Part shown: positions 1-6,433 of the stretch, piece after piece
Position numbering within the stretch: the stretch's first letter is position 1
Layout of the letters: each line of letters begins with the position of its first letter
DNA from: Aquificota bacterium
GTDB taxonomy: Bacteria; Thermosulfidibacterota; Thermosulfidibacteria; Thermosulfidibacterales; B14-G1
Reading direction: 5' to 3'
Length of the DNA: 8,269 nt
Assembly (NCBI GenBank): GCA_003648675.1
Contig: QMPS01000026.1
Location: 1-8,269 of the forward strand
The notes under the pieces: model-generated
The model's database searches: none
Seen by the model: the letters and a program-made list of their open reading frames with translations, nothing else
What the model was told of the DNA's origin: nothing
Translations under genes and position numbers: made by a program

Positions 1-1434
1 GAGTTTATCGAAAGCATTAAAGGGCGAAAGCTCCGGATATTCATGAACGGCCAGAAGATAGAAGACATCCTAGACCACCCCGTCACCCGGACTGTAGTAG
101 AATCCAATAAAGCCAGCTACGCCTGGGCCCTCGACCCCGAGTACAAAGACATCATGTCCACTATTTCCCCCCTCATCAACGAACCCATCAACCGGTACAC
201 CCACGTATGTCAAAGCGTTGAAGATTTGGTAGCCAAGGCTAACGCCGGCTGCTTCACGGCCGAGAATCTGGGCACCTGCATCTACCGCTGCGTAGGGCTG
301 GACACTTTCCACTCCCTCTGGTCCACTACATGGGAAATGGACCAAAAACTGGGAACCTCCTATTTCCCTCGAGTCCTGGAATACCTAAAATACGTTCAGA
401 AAAACGACCTTTCTGTGGCCGGTGCACTGACCGAGCCCCGGGGACCCAGAGACAAAAAACTCCCAGAGTGGAGCAATCCGTACCTCTGTTTAAAGGTCGT
501 GGAGAGGAAATCTGACGGCATCGTAGTAAAGGGCTGCAAAATCAACATATCCGGGGCCTACGCCAGCCACGAGGTGGTGATCCTCCCGCAAATGGCCCAC
601 TACCCTGGAGAGGAAGACTACGCTGTTGCTTTTGCCATCCCCACAGACACCGAGGGGCTCACCTATATATGCCAGTATACTCCCTTTTCTGCAGAGCGGG
701 AACAGGCCGAGGACATATACGAGCTAGGCAACCCTGTATTTGGTCAGAGAGAAACCAGCATGATTGTCTTCGACAACGTGTTCGTCCCCTGGGAAAGGGT
801 CTTCCACTGCGGAGAGGTAGAGTACTCGGGCAAGTTCGTGGAGAGATTCGCCAGAACTCATCGCATGACCTGCGGCGGCACGTGCAAAGTGGGATTCATG
901 AACATCATTATAGGTGCCTGTAAGTTACTTCAAGAGTACAAAGGATTAAAGAAGGCTAGACACATCAATGAAGAGATCCTAGAAATGGTGGTCCTGCGAG
1001 AAACAGCCAGAGCATGTGGGTTAGCAGCCGCCAATCTTGGCACTGAGGACCCCCCCGGGTCCGGGGTGTATCTACCCGATGAAGTGATGGGCAACATATC
1101 TAAGCTGAACGTGTGCCACTCTTTCTGGAAAGTACTAGAACTGGCAGGAGACATTGGTGCAGGCCTGATAGTAACCATGCCATCCATAAGGGAGCTGAAG
1201 AACCCCGAGACCCAAAAGTATGTGAGCGAGTACCTGAGCTTCGGTTCTCCCGCCGGGGCAGAGAAGATCATGAAGGTGACCAAACTCCTTCAAAACTGGA
1301 CGGCAGGCCTCCACGGTGTAGGTACCTACCATGGGGCTGGACCGGTCATGGCTCAAAAGATCATGCTCAGCAGAGCTGTCACCTACGACAAAGAGATAGC
1401 CTTGGTTAAAAAGGCCCTCAACATCACAGACTGA
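1..1434 (+). CDS. HpaB/4-hydroxybutyryl-CoA dehydratase-like flavoprotein, 5' end outside window
   Basis: Member of the 4-hydroxyphenylacetate 3-hydroxylase (HpaB) superfamily, closest in my memory to 4-hydroxybutyryl-CoA dehydratase/vinylacetyl-CoA isomerase (AbfD), a FAD and [4Fe-4S] enzyme. The frame is open from base 1, and bases 1-42 translate to EFIESIKGRKLRIF, matching the AbfD N-terminus, so the ATG at 43 is internal and only a few residues are missing. Ligands equivalent to AbfD C99 and C103 are the Cys codons at 277 and 289 (C-x3-C); the H292 and C299 equivalents are the His at 859 and Cys at 883, in HRMTCGGTCKVG, one residue longer than in AbfD. A C-terminal HGAG (codons 1330-1341) is conserved. 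However, Tyr296 is absent and the segment carrying Glu455 is shortened without a Glu, so the exact reaction is uncertain. It probably acts on a CoA ester in the cytoplasm. The family is sure; the dehydratase activity is not. Confidence 0.85.
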   Translation, partial: EFIESIKGRKLRIFMNGQKIEDILDHPVTRTVVESNKASYAWALDPEYKDIMSTISPLINEPINRYTHVCQSVEDLVAKANAGCFTAENLGTCIYRCVGLDTFHSLWSTTWEMDQKLGTSYFPRVLEYLKYVQKNDLSVAGALTEPRGPRDKKLPEWSNPYLCLKVVERKSDGIVVKGCKINISGAYASHEVVILPQMAHYPGEEDYAVAFAIPTDTEGLTYICQYTPFSAEREQAEDIYELGNPVFGQRETSMIVFDNVFVPWERVFHCGEVEYSGKFVERFARTHRMTCGGTCKVGFMNIIIGACKLLQEYKGLKKARHINEEILEMVVLRETARACGLAAANLGTEDPPGSGVYLPDEVMGNISKLNVCHSFWKVLELAGDIGAGLIVTMPSIRELKNPETQKYVSEYLSFGSPAGAEKIMKVTKLLQNWTAGLHGVGTYHGAGPVMAQKIMLSRAVTYDKEIALVKKALNITD

Positions 1435-1441
1435 AAGCCAA

Positions 1442-1468
1442 GCCGGAGGGGGTGTTTGCCCCTCCGGC
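1442..1468 (+). terminator. GC-rich hairpin after the HpaB-like gene
   Basis: A perfect 10-bp inverted repeat, GCCGGAGGGG and CCCCTCCGGC, encloses a 7-base loop and begins 8 bases after the TGA stop. Position and stem strength fit a transcription terminator, but no T tract follows, so it may act only as an mRNA 3' end stabiliser or a weak terminator. Confidence 0.55.
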
Positions 1469-1472
1469 CCAC

Positions 1473-1601
1473 CCCAAGAAGGCCACCCGGGACGCCCGCC
1501 TCACCCAGATCTACGAAGGCACCAACCAGATCAACCGCCTGGCCATCATCGAGGGACAACTGGGGGCCGAGTTCGAAATAGGGGACTTCTATTCCCTCTA
1601 A
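1473..1601 (+). pseudogene. 3' remnant of an acyl-CoA dehydrogenase gene
   Basis: The frame ending at TAA 1599-1601 translates to a typical acyl-CoA dehydrogenase C-terminus: PKKATRDARLTQIYEGTN, then QINRLAIIEGQL and a short tail ending FYSL. The IYEGTNQI motif contains the Glu that is the catalytic base in medium-chain acyl-CoA dehydrogenase (the E of YEGT). Only about 43 codons of a normally about 380-codon gene remain. There is no start codon with a ribosome binding site, and the rest of the family sequence is absent upstream, where the HpaB-like gene and its hairpin lie. It is best read as a remnant left by deletion or recombination next to the HpaB-like gene, suggesting that an acyl-CoA dehydrogenase once belonged to this locus. 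Confidence 0.75.
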
Positions 1602-1612
1602 ACGTGACAACG

Positions 1613-1641
1613 TTGCACATCCCTTTCCCATCCGCTAATCT
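1613..1641 (+). promoter_or_regulatory. Weak candidate promoter of the M1/ChaN/PDZ gene
   Basis: TTGCAC (1613-1618) and TAATCT (1636-1641) are separated by 17 bases and lie about 35 bases before the likely start of the next gene. The -10 match is poor. An imperfect dyad around AACGTT touches the -35 element. Offered only as the best candidate in this gap. Confidence 0.25.
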
Positions 1642-1674
1642 GTAACGGTTTCAAAAAACTCGAAGGTGGAGAAG

Positions 1675-4600
1675 ATGGAGAACCATCCCACATGGATAAA
1701 GGCCCTTCTGATGGTTGCACTGGTGTTATCCCTGGCCTTACCCACAAAGACCCAGGCTCAAAAGGAAGACCTGCCCAGGGTAACAGCCATGGCTAAATTC
1801 GACTTGAAAGCCCACAGGGTGATCGGAAAAGTCACCATTCTCGTCCCCGCCAGCAAGAAGGTTCGAATAGTGGCAGACTCCCTGGTGAGGATAAAGGGCC
1901 CAAAAGGGAAAGAGGGGCACTTTGGCCCTTATGCCAAGCCCAAAAGGGTCACTTTCAAATTCTCCGCCACCTTTCAAAACCCCGCGACGGGCAGCTACAT
2001 AGGACCAGAGGGTATTGTCCTGCCCAGCAGTTGGTTCCCCCAACCGGAAGGATTGGCCCTCTACCGACTCACCGCCACCCTACCCTCTCGACTAACGGTG
2101 GTGAGCTCCATGGACAGGGTGTTCCAAAAAAAGGAAGGGGCAAAGACCACCTACACCTTCTATTTCCCCCATCCCTGCAAAACCATACCTCTGATAGCAG
2201 CCCCTTATCACCTCTCCATGGCCCAGGCCCAGGGCATCACCCTAGCCGTCTATCTTCTGGAAAAGGACGAAGACCTGGCACAACGCTATCTCCTGGCCAT
2301 GGCCCAATATGTGAAAGAGTACAACGACCTCGTCGGCCCCTATCCCTACCGCCGCCTAGCCGTGGTGGCCAACCCCATCATGGAGACGGGCTACGCCTTC
2401 CCTACCTTCACCCTCCTGGGCCGCCACGTCATCCGCCTGCCCTTCATCCTCCACACCTCCCTGCCCCACGAGATCCTCCACAACTGGTTCGGCAACGGGG
2501 TCTATGTGAAAGGGAGCAACTGGTGTGAGGGGCTTGTGAGCTACCTGGCAGACCAGCGCATGGCAGAAAAGAAGGGAGAGGGCTGGCGATACCGTCACCG
2601 CACCCTGGTCAACTACCAGGCCTACGTCACCCCCGACAAAGACTTGCCCCTCATCCAGTTCCAAGGGAAGTACGACCCTGCCTCCCAGGCCATCGGCTAC
2701 GGCAAAGGGGCCATGGTATTCCACATGCTCCGAAAGAAGCTGGGGGATGAGACCTTTTCCCAAGCCATCAGGGAGCTCTACAAAAACTACCTCTTTAAAG
2801 AAGCCGGATGGCAGGAGATAGGAACCCTCATGGAAGAAACCTCGGGCCAGGACCTGAGCTCCTTCTTCCAGGCCTGGCTCTACAAAAGGGGAGTGCCCTG
2901 GCTCCAGGTGAGGGTCCGCACTGCCAAAGCCGAAAAAAAGGGCAACTATCTGGTCTATATCACCATGGAAGAAAGGGGCCCCCAGTTTCCCCTTCAGGTG
3001 CCCGTTATCATCGAAACGGCCAAGGGCAAGAAGAAAGTGACGCTGGATATGGAAAAAAAGCAGGTTAAGGCAAAGGCTGAGGTTGAGGGAAAACCTCAAA
3101 GACTCCTGATAGACCCCGACTACGATGTAATGCGCCGCCTCACCCTTCCCGAATACCCACCGTTAGTGGCCAGGGTTTTGGGAAGTGGAGGGTTCATGGT
3201 GGGCGGCAACTCCCAGGTCTACACACCTTTGAAAGCCTTCCTTCGCCAGAAAGGGTATAGGGAGGTAGACTCCTCCCTAATTCCACTGGAAAATACCAGC
3301 CAAAACATAATATACCTGGGCGAGCTCCCCACCAACTCACCTTACCTATTCCACCGTCCCCCCAAAGGGGCCAGCCTTTACATGGAAGTCCAGGAAAACC
3401 CCTATCACCAAGAAGCCACCGTCACCTGGATCACCAGCGCCTCCCTCCGAGAAACCCGGCGGTTTCTGCCCAAGCTACCCCACCTGGGGGCTTATCAAAC
3501 CTTGGCCACTTCCCAGGGCAGGCTCTCCACCATGGAAAAGCCCCATTTCCTACGAGGCATAAGGATAGCCATCCAGGACCAGGCTGTGGGTGTAAATCTA
3601 AAATCCCTCCTTTCTCTGGCTCAGGTGGCCAGGGCCGTCTCTCCCTCTCGAGTTATCTTTTTGGGAGAGGAACACCCGGAATATGGCCACCATCTGGCCC
3701 AACTGGACATCATCCGGTGGCTGGTGGAACACGGTCACCAGGTAGCCATAGGCATGGAGATGTTTCAGAAGCCCTTCCAGAAGGTGATAGACCAATACCT
3801 GGAGGGTAAGCTAGATCTAGCCCAGTTTTTGAAAGAGACGGAATATTTCTCCCGCTGGGGTTTCAACTACAAGCTTTACAAGCCCATTGTGGACTTCGCC
3901 AAAGAGCACAAACTGCCCATAGTAGCCCTCAACATCTCCAGGGAAATCACCCAGAAAGTGGCCAAGGAGGGGTTGAAGGCCCTTACCCCGGAAGAGAAGA
4001 AGGAGATTCCCCAACACCTGGATTTCTCCAATGAAAGCTACCGTCAGTATCTCAAGAGGGTGTATGAAGCCCACGGAAACAGCCAAAAGGACATAAAAGA
4101 CTTCGAGGCTTTCTATCAATCCCAGATTCTATGGGACGAAGGTATGGCCCAGTCCATAGTAGATTACCTGTCCAGGCACCCTGACAGGCAGATGGTAGTC
4201 ATAGTAGGCAAGGGCCATGTAGCCTACGGCTATGGTGTTCCCTCCCGAGTGGAAAGGAGAGGTATTCAGCCCTGCTCCATAGTGATTTTAGGCAACGACC
4301 AAGAACTGGATCCCAACATGGGCGACTACCTGGTAGTACCTCCTTCGTCGGAGCCTCCCTTCTCGGCCAAACTGGGGGTCATCATAAAGGAAGATAAAGA
4401 CGGCCTCCTCATCAAAATGGTCCTACCCCACACCCCGGCTCAGAGGGGCGGCCTAAGGAAAGGAGACCTCATCATAAGAGCCGACAGGCAAAGGGTGAAA
4501 AAGGTGGAAGACCTAAGGGCCATCCTTTACCAGAAGAACCCCGGCGACACTGTGAAAATCACCATAAAGCGGGGCAAAAGGACCAAAACCCTTACCATAG

Positions 4601-4680
4601 GGCCTTTCAGGACCAAAGAGGAAAAGCAGAAACCCTACCACCATCCAAAGGCTGAAACAGAATCTAAAAAGAACCCTTGA
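1675..4680 (+). CDS. Secreted M1-like metallopeptidase fused to ChaN/Tiki-type and PDZ domains
   Basis: I choose the ATG at 1675 (1001 aa) because AAGGTGG at 1663-1669 can serve as its ribosome binding site; an in-frame GTG at 1666 lacks one. A hydrophobic stretch (about residues 8-22) ending near TQA is a probable Sec signal peptide, so the protein should act outside the cytoplasm. Residues about 60-490 are M1-like: HEILH (265-269), Glu285 in NWCEGL as third zinc ligand, YGKGA around Tyr342, and METG (236-239) where classical M1 enzymes have the GAMEN exopeptidase motif. Residues about 490-640 are an unassigned linker region. Residues about 655-870 resemble ChaN (haem-binding) and the Tiki superfamily: LGEEH (663-667), GMEMF (693-697), GKGH (845-848). 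Residues about 900-980 form a PDZ domain. It may degrade extracellular peptides or capture haem/iron; the fusion's role is unproven. It appears to be a single-gene unit. Confidence 0.85.
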   Translation: MENHPTWIKALLMVALVLSLALPTKTQAQKEDLPRVTAMAKFDLKAHRVIGKVTILVPASKKVRIVADSLVRIKGPKGKEGHFGPYAKPKRVTFKFSATFQNPATGSYIGPEGIVLPSSWFPQPEGLALYRLTATLPSRLTVVSSMDRVFQKKEGAKTTYTFYFPHPCKTIPLIAAPYHLSMAQAQGITLAVYLLEKDEDLAQRYLLAMAQYVKEYNDLVGPYPYRRLAVVANPIMETGYAFPTFTLLGRHVIRLPFILHTSLPHEILHNWFGNGVYVKGSNWCEGLVSYLADQRMAEKKGEGWRYRHRTLVNYQAYVTPDKDLPLIQFQGKYDPASQAIGYGKGAMVFHMLRKKLGDETFSQAIRELYKNYLFKEAGWQEIGTLMEETSGQDLSSFFQAWLYKRGVPWLQVRVRTAKAEKKGNYLVYITMEERGPQFPLQVPVIIETAKGKKKVTLDMEKKQVKAKAEVEGKPQRLLIDPDYDVMRRLTLPEYPPLVARVLGSGGFMVGGNSQVYTPLKAFLRQKGYREVDSSLIPLENTSQNIIYLGELPTNSPYLFHRPPKGASLYMEVQENPYHQEATVTWITSASLRETRRFLPKLPHLGAYQTLATSQGRLSTMEKPHFLRGIRIAIQDQAVGVNLKSLLSLAQVARAVSPSRVIFLGEEHPEYGHHLAQLDIIRWLVEHGHQVAIGMEMFQKPFQKVIDQYLEGKLDLAQFLKETEYFSRWGFNYKLYKPIVDFAKEHKLPIVALNISREITQKVAKEGLKALTPEEKKEIPQHLDFSNESYRQYLKRVYEAHGNSQKDIKDFEAFYQSQILWDEGMAQSIVDYLSRHPDRQMVVIVGKGHVAYGYGVPSRVERRGIQPCSIVILGNDQELDPNMGDYLVVPPSSEPPFSAKLGVIIKEDKDGLLIKMVLPHTPAQRGGLRKGDLIIRADRQRVKKVEDLRAILYQKNPGDTVKITIKRGKRTKTLTIGPFRTKEEKQKPYHHPKAETESKKNP

Positions 4681-4759
4681 TGAAGAAAAGTATTCCTTGA
4701 GCTTACCCGACGTATCTAGCAGATCTCAAAGTGGCCTACCCAGGGCTAGGAGGGAGGAC

Positions 4760-4780
4760 AAAAAGCCTGGGTGAGCCAGG
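4760..4780 (-). terminator. Short hairpin plus T5, likely terminator of the GNAT gene
   Basis: Read on the minus strand, CCTGG, a 5-base loop and CCAGG are followed by C and TTTTT, about 70 bases after the GNAT stop codon. The stem is short. On the plus strand an alternative, longer stem is possible (ACCCAGGGCT at 4738-4747 with AGCCTGGGT at 4764-4772), so the region may serve convergent transcripts from both sides. Confidence 0.4.
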
Positions 4781-4851
4781 AATCGGTGAACATGATGAGC
4801 ATAACCACGAAGCTCAGAGGTGCGATCTACTGCGCTCGCTGGGTTAACGGA

Positions 4852-5361
4852 TTAGGTTTCTGTTTGAATAAGGTTGAACCACTTCCGGTCTGCCAGAACC
4901 ACGGAAGTCTCGACCTGACGATCCGGAATCGACCAGTACTTCCTCAGCAACCGATCTTTCTCCTCAGAGGAAACCAGTCTAAATCCATGTTTCTCATAGA
5001 AACGAATAGCCCAAACAGCGTCTGCCCAAGTACCAACCAAGACCGGGCGAGCAGTCTTTTTAAGGAGGTCAGACAGTAGTTTTCCCCCTATGCCTTGGTT
5101 CTGTTTAGCAGTGCGAACATAGGCGTGTCTGATAAGAGTTACATCCTGAACGTCTTGAATACCCATCACACCAATTAATTCACCGTCCTCTTCATATCCC
5201 CAGAAAACCACACCCTCGTCGATCTCGTGCTGAAGCTCGACTCTTGACATATAAGGTACCTTCCACAGGTCCTCTGGGATAACACCATTGTACGCTTCTG
5301 CAGCATCATTGATGACGGAGTAGATAGTCTCAAAGTCATCGTTTCCACACCGACGGATCAT
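4852..5361 (-). CDS. GNAT family N-acetyltransferase
   Basis: A 169-residue, full-length GNAT protein that would transfer an acetyl group from acetyl-CoA to an unknown amine in the cytoplasm. The start MIRRCGNDDFETI and the following helix are typical of the fold. The acetyl-CoA pyrophosphate-binding motif A is QNQGIG (87-92), preceded by the beta strand LIRHAYVRT, and FYEKHGF (121-127) is the usual motif B ending. The ATG follows GGGGAGGGAG on the minus strand, a good ribosome binding site. It is alone on this strand and divergent from the toxin-antitoxin pair. The substrate cannot be told. GNAT proteins are sometimes toxins with a small DNA-binding partner, but no partner gene is seen beside it, so a stand-alone housekeeping or resistance role is more likely. 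Confidence 0.9.
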   Translation of the reverse strand: MIRRCGNDDFETIYSVINDAAEAYNGVIPEDLWKVPYMSRVELQHEIDEGVVFWGYEEDGELIGVMGIQDVQDVTLIRHAYVRTAKQNQGIGGKLLSDLLKKTARPVLVGTWADAVWAIRFYEKHGFRLVSSEEKDRLLRKYWSIPDRQVETSVVLADRKWFNLIQTET

Positions 5362-5431
5362 GATCTCCCTCCCCGATCAAAGATCGAAACATTGCCCAAT
5401 GTGTCGTACATTATCGCACTGTGTTTTAAAA

Positions 5432-5461
5432 ATACTAATATCTCTATCTCTATGTCGTCAA
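5432..5461 (-). promoter_or_regulatory. Candidate sigma-70 promoter of the GNAT gene
   Basis: On the minus strand TTGACG (plus 5456-5461) and TAGTAT (plus 5432-5437) are 18 bases apart, about 70 bases before the GNAT start codon. Between promoter and gene lie two small inverted repeats: ACATTG-CC-CAATGT (5389-5402) and CGATC-AAA-GATCG (5374-5386), the second just upstream of the ribosome binding site. They could be an operator or leader structure. Confidence 0.45.
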
Positions 5462-5626
5462 GAGAATACGGGACGGAACAACCGCAGAAATCTGGCTTTA
5501 CAAAGATCCATACCGCTGCATGATACCCAAAAGCAAAAATGCTACTCCTCAAACCAGAAGCCCCCTGAATGTGCTCTGAGTTGGCTCTAAAATGAACCCC
5601 TGCCAAACCTGTTCTTCCCTCCCCCC

Positions 5627-5640
5627 ATCAAAGCTTTGAT
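5627..5640. repeat. 14-bp perfect palindrome in the divergent intergenic region
   Basis: ATCAAAGCTTTGAT reads the same on both strands. It lies in the 385-base gap (5362-5746) between the GNAT gene and the antitoxin gene. I find no convincing gene in this gap: open frames there are short, with unconvincing composition. The gap holds the GNAT promoter, this palindrome and the toxin-antitoxin promoter region. The adjoining sequence TTTGATCTTTG (5635-5645) resembles, in reverse complement, CAAAGATCGAAA in the GNAT leader (5378-5389). Confidence 0.6.
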
Positions 5641-5678
5641 CTTTGCCAGGTGTACTCCTCCCAGAAAATTCGAAATGG

Positions 5679-5723
5679 CTTAGCTTGACTATTAGCTAAG
5701 CTAAGTATAACTTGATACTCAAG
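5679..5723 (+). promoter_or_regulatory. Toxin-antitoxin promoter with overlapping inverted repeats
   Basis: Three inverted repeats lie in 45 bases: CTTAGCT-N8-AGCTAAG (5679-5700), AGTAT-N6-ATACT (5704-5719) and CTTGA-TAC-TCAAG (5711-5723). They overlap a candidate promoter, TTGACT (5685-5690) and TATAAC (5706-5711), whose 15-base spacer is shorter than usual. Autorepression by the antitoxin, alone or with toxin, is the rule in Phd/YefM systems; the arrangement fits that model, though binding is inferred. Confidence 0.55.
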
Positions 5724-5746
5724 AATCGGTGGGAGGTTATCCATCT

Positions 5747-5983
5747 ATGGCAGTAAAAGCTAACATACACGAGGCTAAATCTAATCTCTCCAAGCTCATT
5801 GAGCTTATGTTGGAAGGAGAGGAAGTGATAATAGCAAAGGCAGGAAAACCTATCGCAAGGCTGGTACCCATCAGGGAAAGGGAAGATGAGAGGGAACTAG
5901 GTTTCTACGAGGGAAAAATAGAACTGCTTGATGACGTGGACCAGCCTCTACCCGATGATGTGGCAGAGGAGTTCTACAAGTGA
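5747..5983 (+). CDS. Phd/YefM-family antitoxin
   Basis: A 78-residue antitoxin. The N-terminal half (MAVKANIHEAKSNLSKLI, then EGEEVIIAKAGKPIARLVPI) is the Phd/YefM DNA-binding and dimerisation fold. The C-terminal part, about residues 53-78 (FYEGKIELL, then PLPDDVAEEFYK), matches the tail that wraps around and blocks the PIN toxin in related pairs. I choose ATG 5747 over a GTG at 5729 because GGAGGT (5732-5737) lies 9 bases ahead of it and the family starts here. Its TGA stop overlaps the toxin's GTG start by four bases (GTGA), implying translational coupling. It should repress its own promoter through the inverted repeats just upstream. The antitoxin looks intact although the toxin is frameshifted. 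Confidence 0.9.
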   Translation: MAVKANIHEAKSNLSKLIELMLEGEEVIIAKAGKPIARLVPIREREDERELGFYEGKIELLDDVDQPLPDDVAEEFYK

Positions 5984-6377
5984 AGGAGTACCTGCTGGAC
6001 ACCCATACTTTTCTATGGGGGCCGTCGACACCTCCAAGCTATCCGAAAAGGTCCTAAAGATCATCAAAAACAGGGATAATACTTTGTACCTGAGTTCAGC
6101 CTCTGTATGGGAGATAGTCATAAAACATAGCCTCGACAAACTAGAGAGAACAAAGAAAATAAAAGATTTAGGAGAATTCATCAGGGAATGCATAGCACGA
6201 ATGAAAGTGACCCCTCTGCCCATCACCATTCCCCACGTTCTGGAAATCAGCAAGCTCCCTCACATACACAAAGACCCTTTCGACAGGGTACTAGTAGCCC
6301 AGGCACGTATCCACGGGTTAGAAATACTCACAAAGGACCCAAACATCCCCCGCTACGGGGTAGAAACCATCTGGTAG
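5980..6377 (+). pseudogene. PIN-domain (VapC-type) toxin, frameshifted
   Basis: VapC-type PIN proteins are Mg-dependent ribonucleases. Translation from GTG 5980 gives the expected start, MKEYLLDTHTFLWG (GTG read as Met), then leaves the family sequence. From about 6022 another frame continues it: AVDTSKLSEKV, SSASVWEIVIK, HIHKDPFDRVLVAQA, to the TAG at 6375-6377. One extra G in the GGGGG tract at 6017-6021 would join the two into a 132-residue protein of normal length. All acidic positions expected for the active site are present: D7, E45, D99 and D102 in the joined protein. As written the toxin is broken after residue 14. Causes could be a true loss, a sequencing error in a G run, or slippage: a -1 shift on the GGG codon would restore the frame with perfect re-pairing. 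Family assignment is firm; the state of the gene is open. Confidence 0.85.
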
Positions 6378-6433
6378 GCTTTGTGATTAGCACGGCGCCC
6401 AAAAGGCACATCGCCTGACACCATTGGTGAAGA

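Noticed and set aside
2356..3099. Long minus-strand open frame (247 codons) inside the M1/ChaN/PDZ gene.
   Set aside because: It is the antisense shadow of a clearly conserved coding region; its translation has no family features.
4771..5079. Plus-strand 102-codon frame opposite the GNAT gene.
   Set aside because: Most of it lies antisense to the conserved GNAT motifs, and its start falls inside the terminator hairpin; not a plausible gene.
5360..5590. Plus-strand 76-codon frame in the gap between the GNAT and antitoxin genes.
   Set aside because: Rich in Cys, Ser, Gln and Arg with no recognisable fold, overlaps the GNAT promoter, and has no ribosome binding site.
5358..5606. Minus-strand 82-codon frame (TTG start) whose stop overlaps the GNAT start by ATGA, which could be a partner gene of the GNAT protein.
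   Set aside because: The overlap is attractive, but the translation resembles no DNA-binding antitoxin or other family I know and lacks a regular helical pattern, and a good GNAT promoter lies inside it. Probably chance.
6378..6433. GGCG and CGCC halves (about 6399-6415) as a possible terminator of the toxin-antitoxin unit.
   Set aside because: Four-base arms with a long loop and no T tract; too weak to call.
5362..6433. Idea that GNAT plus toxin-antitoxin form a mobile island.
   Set aside because: No transposase, integrase, flanking direct repeats or attachment site could be seen; only the accessory nature of the genes supports it.
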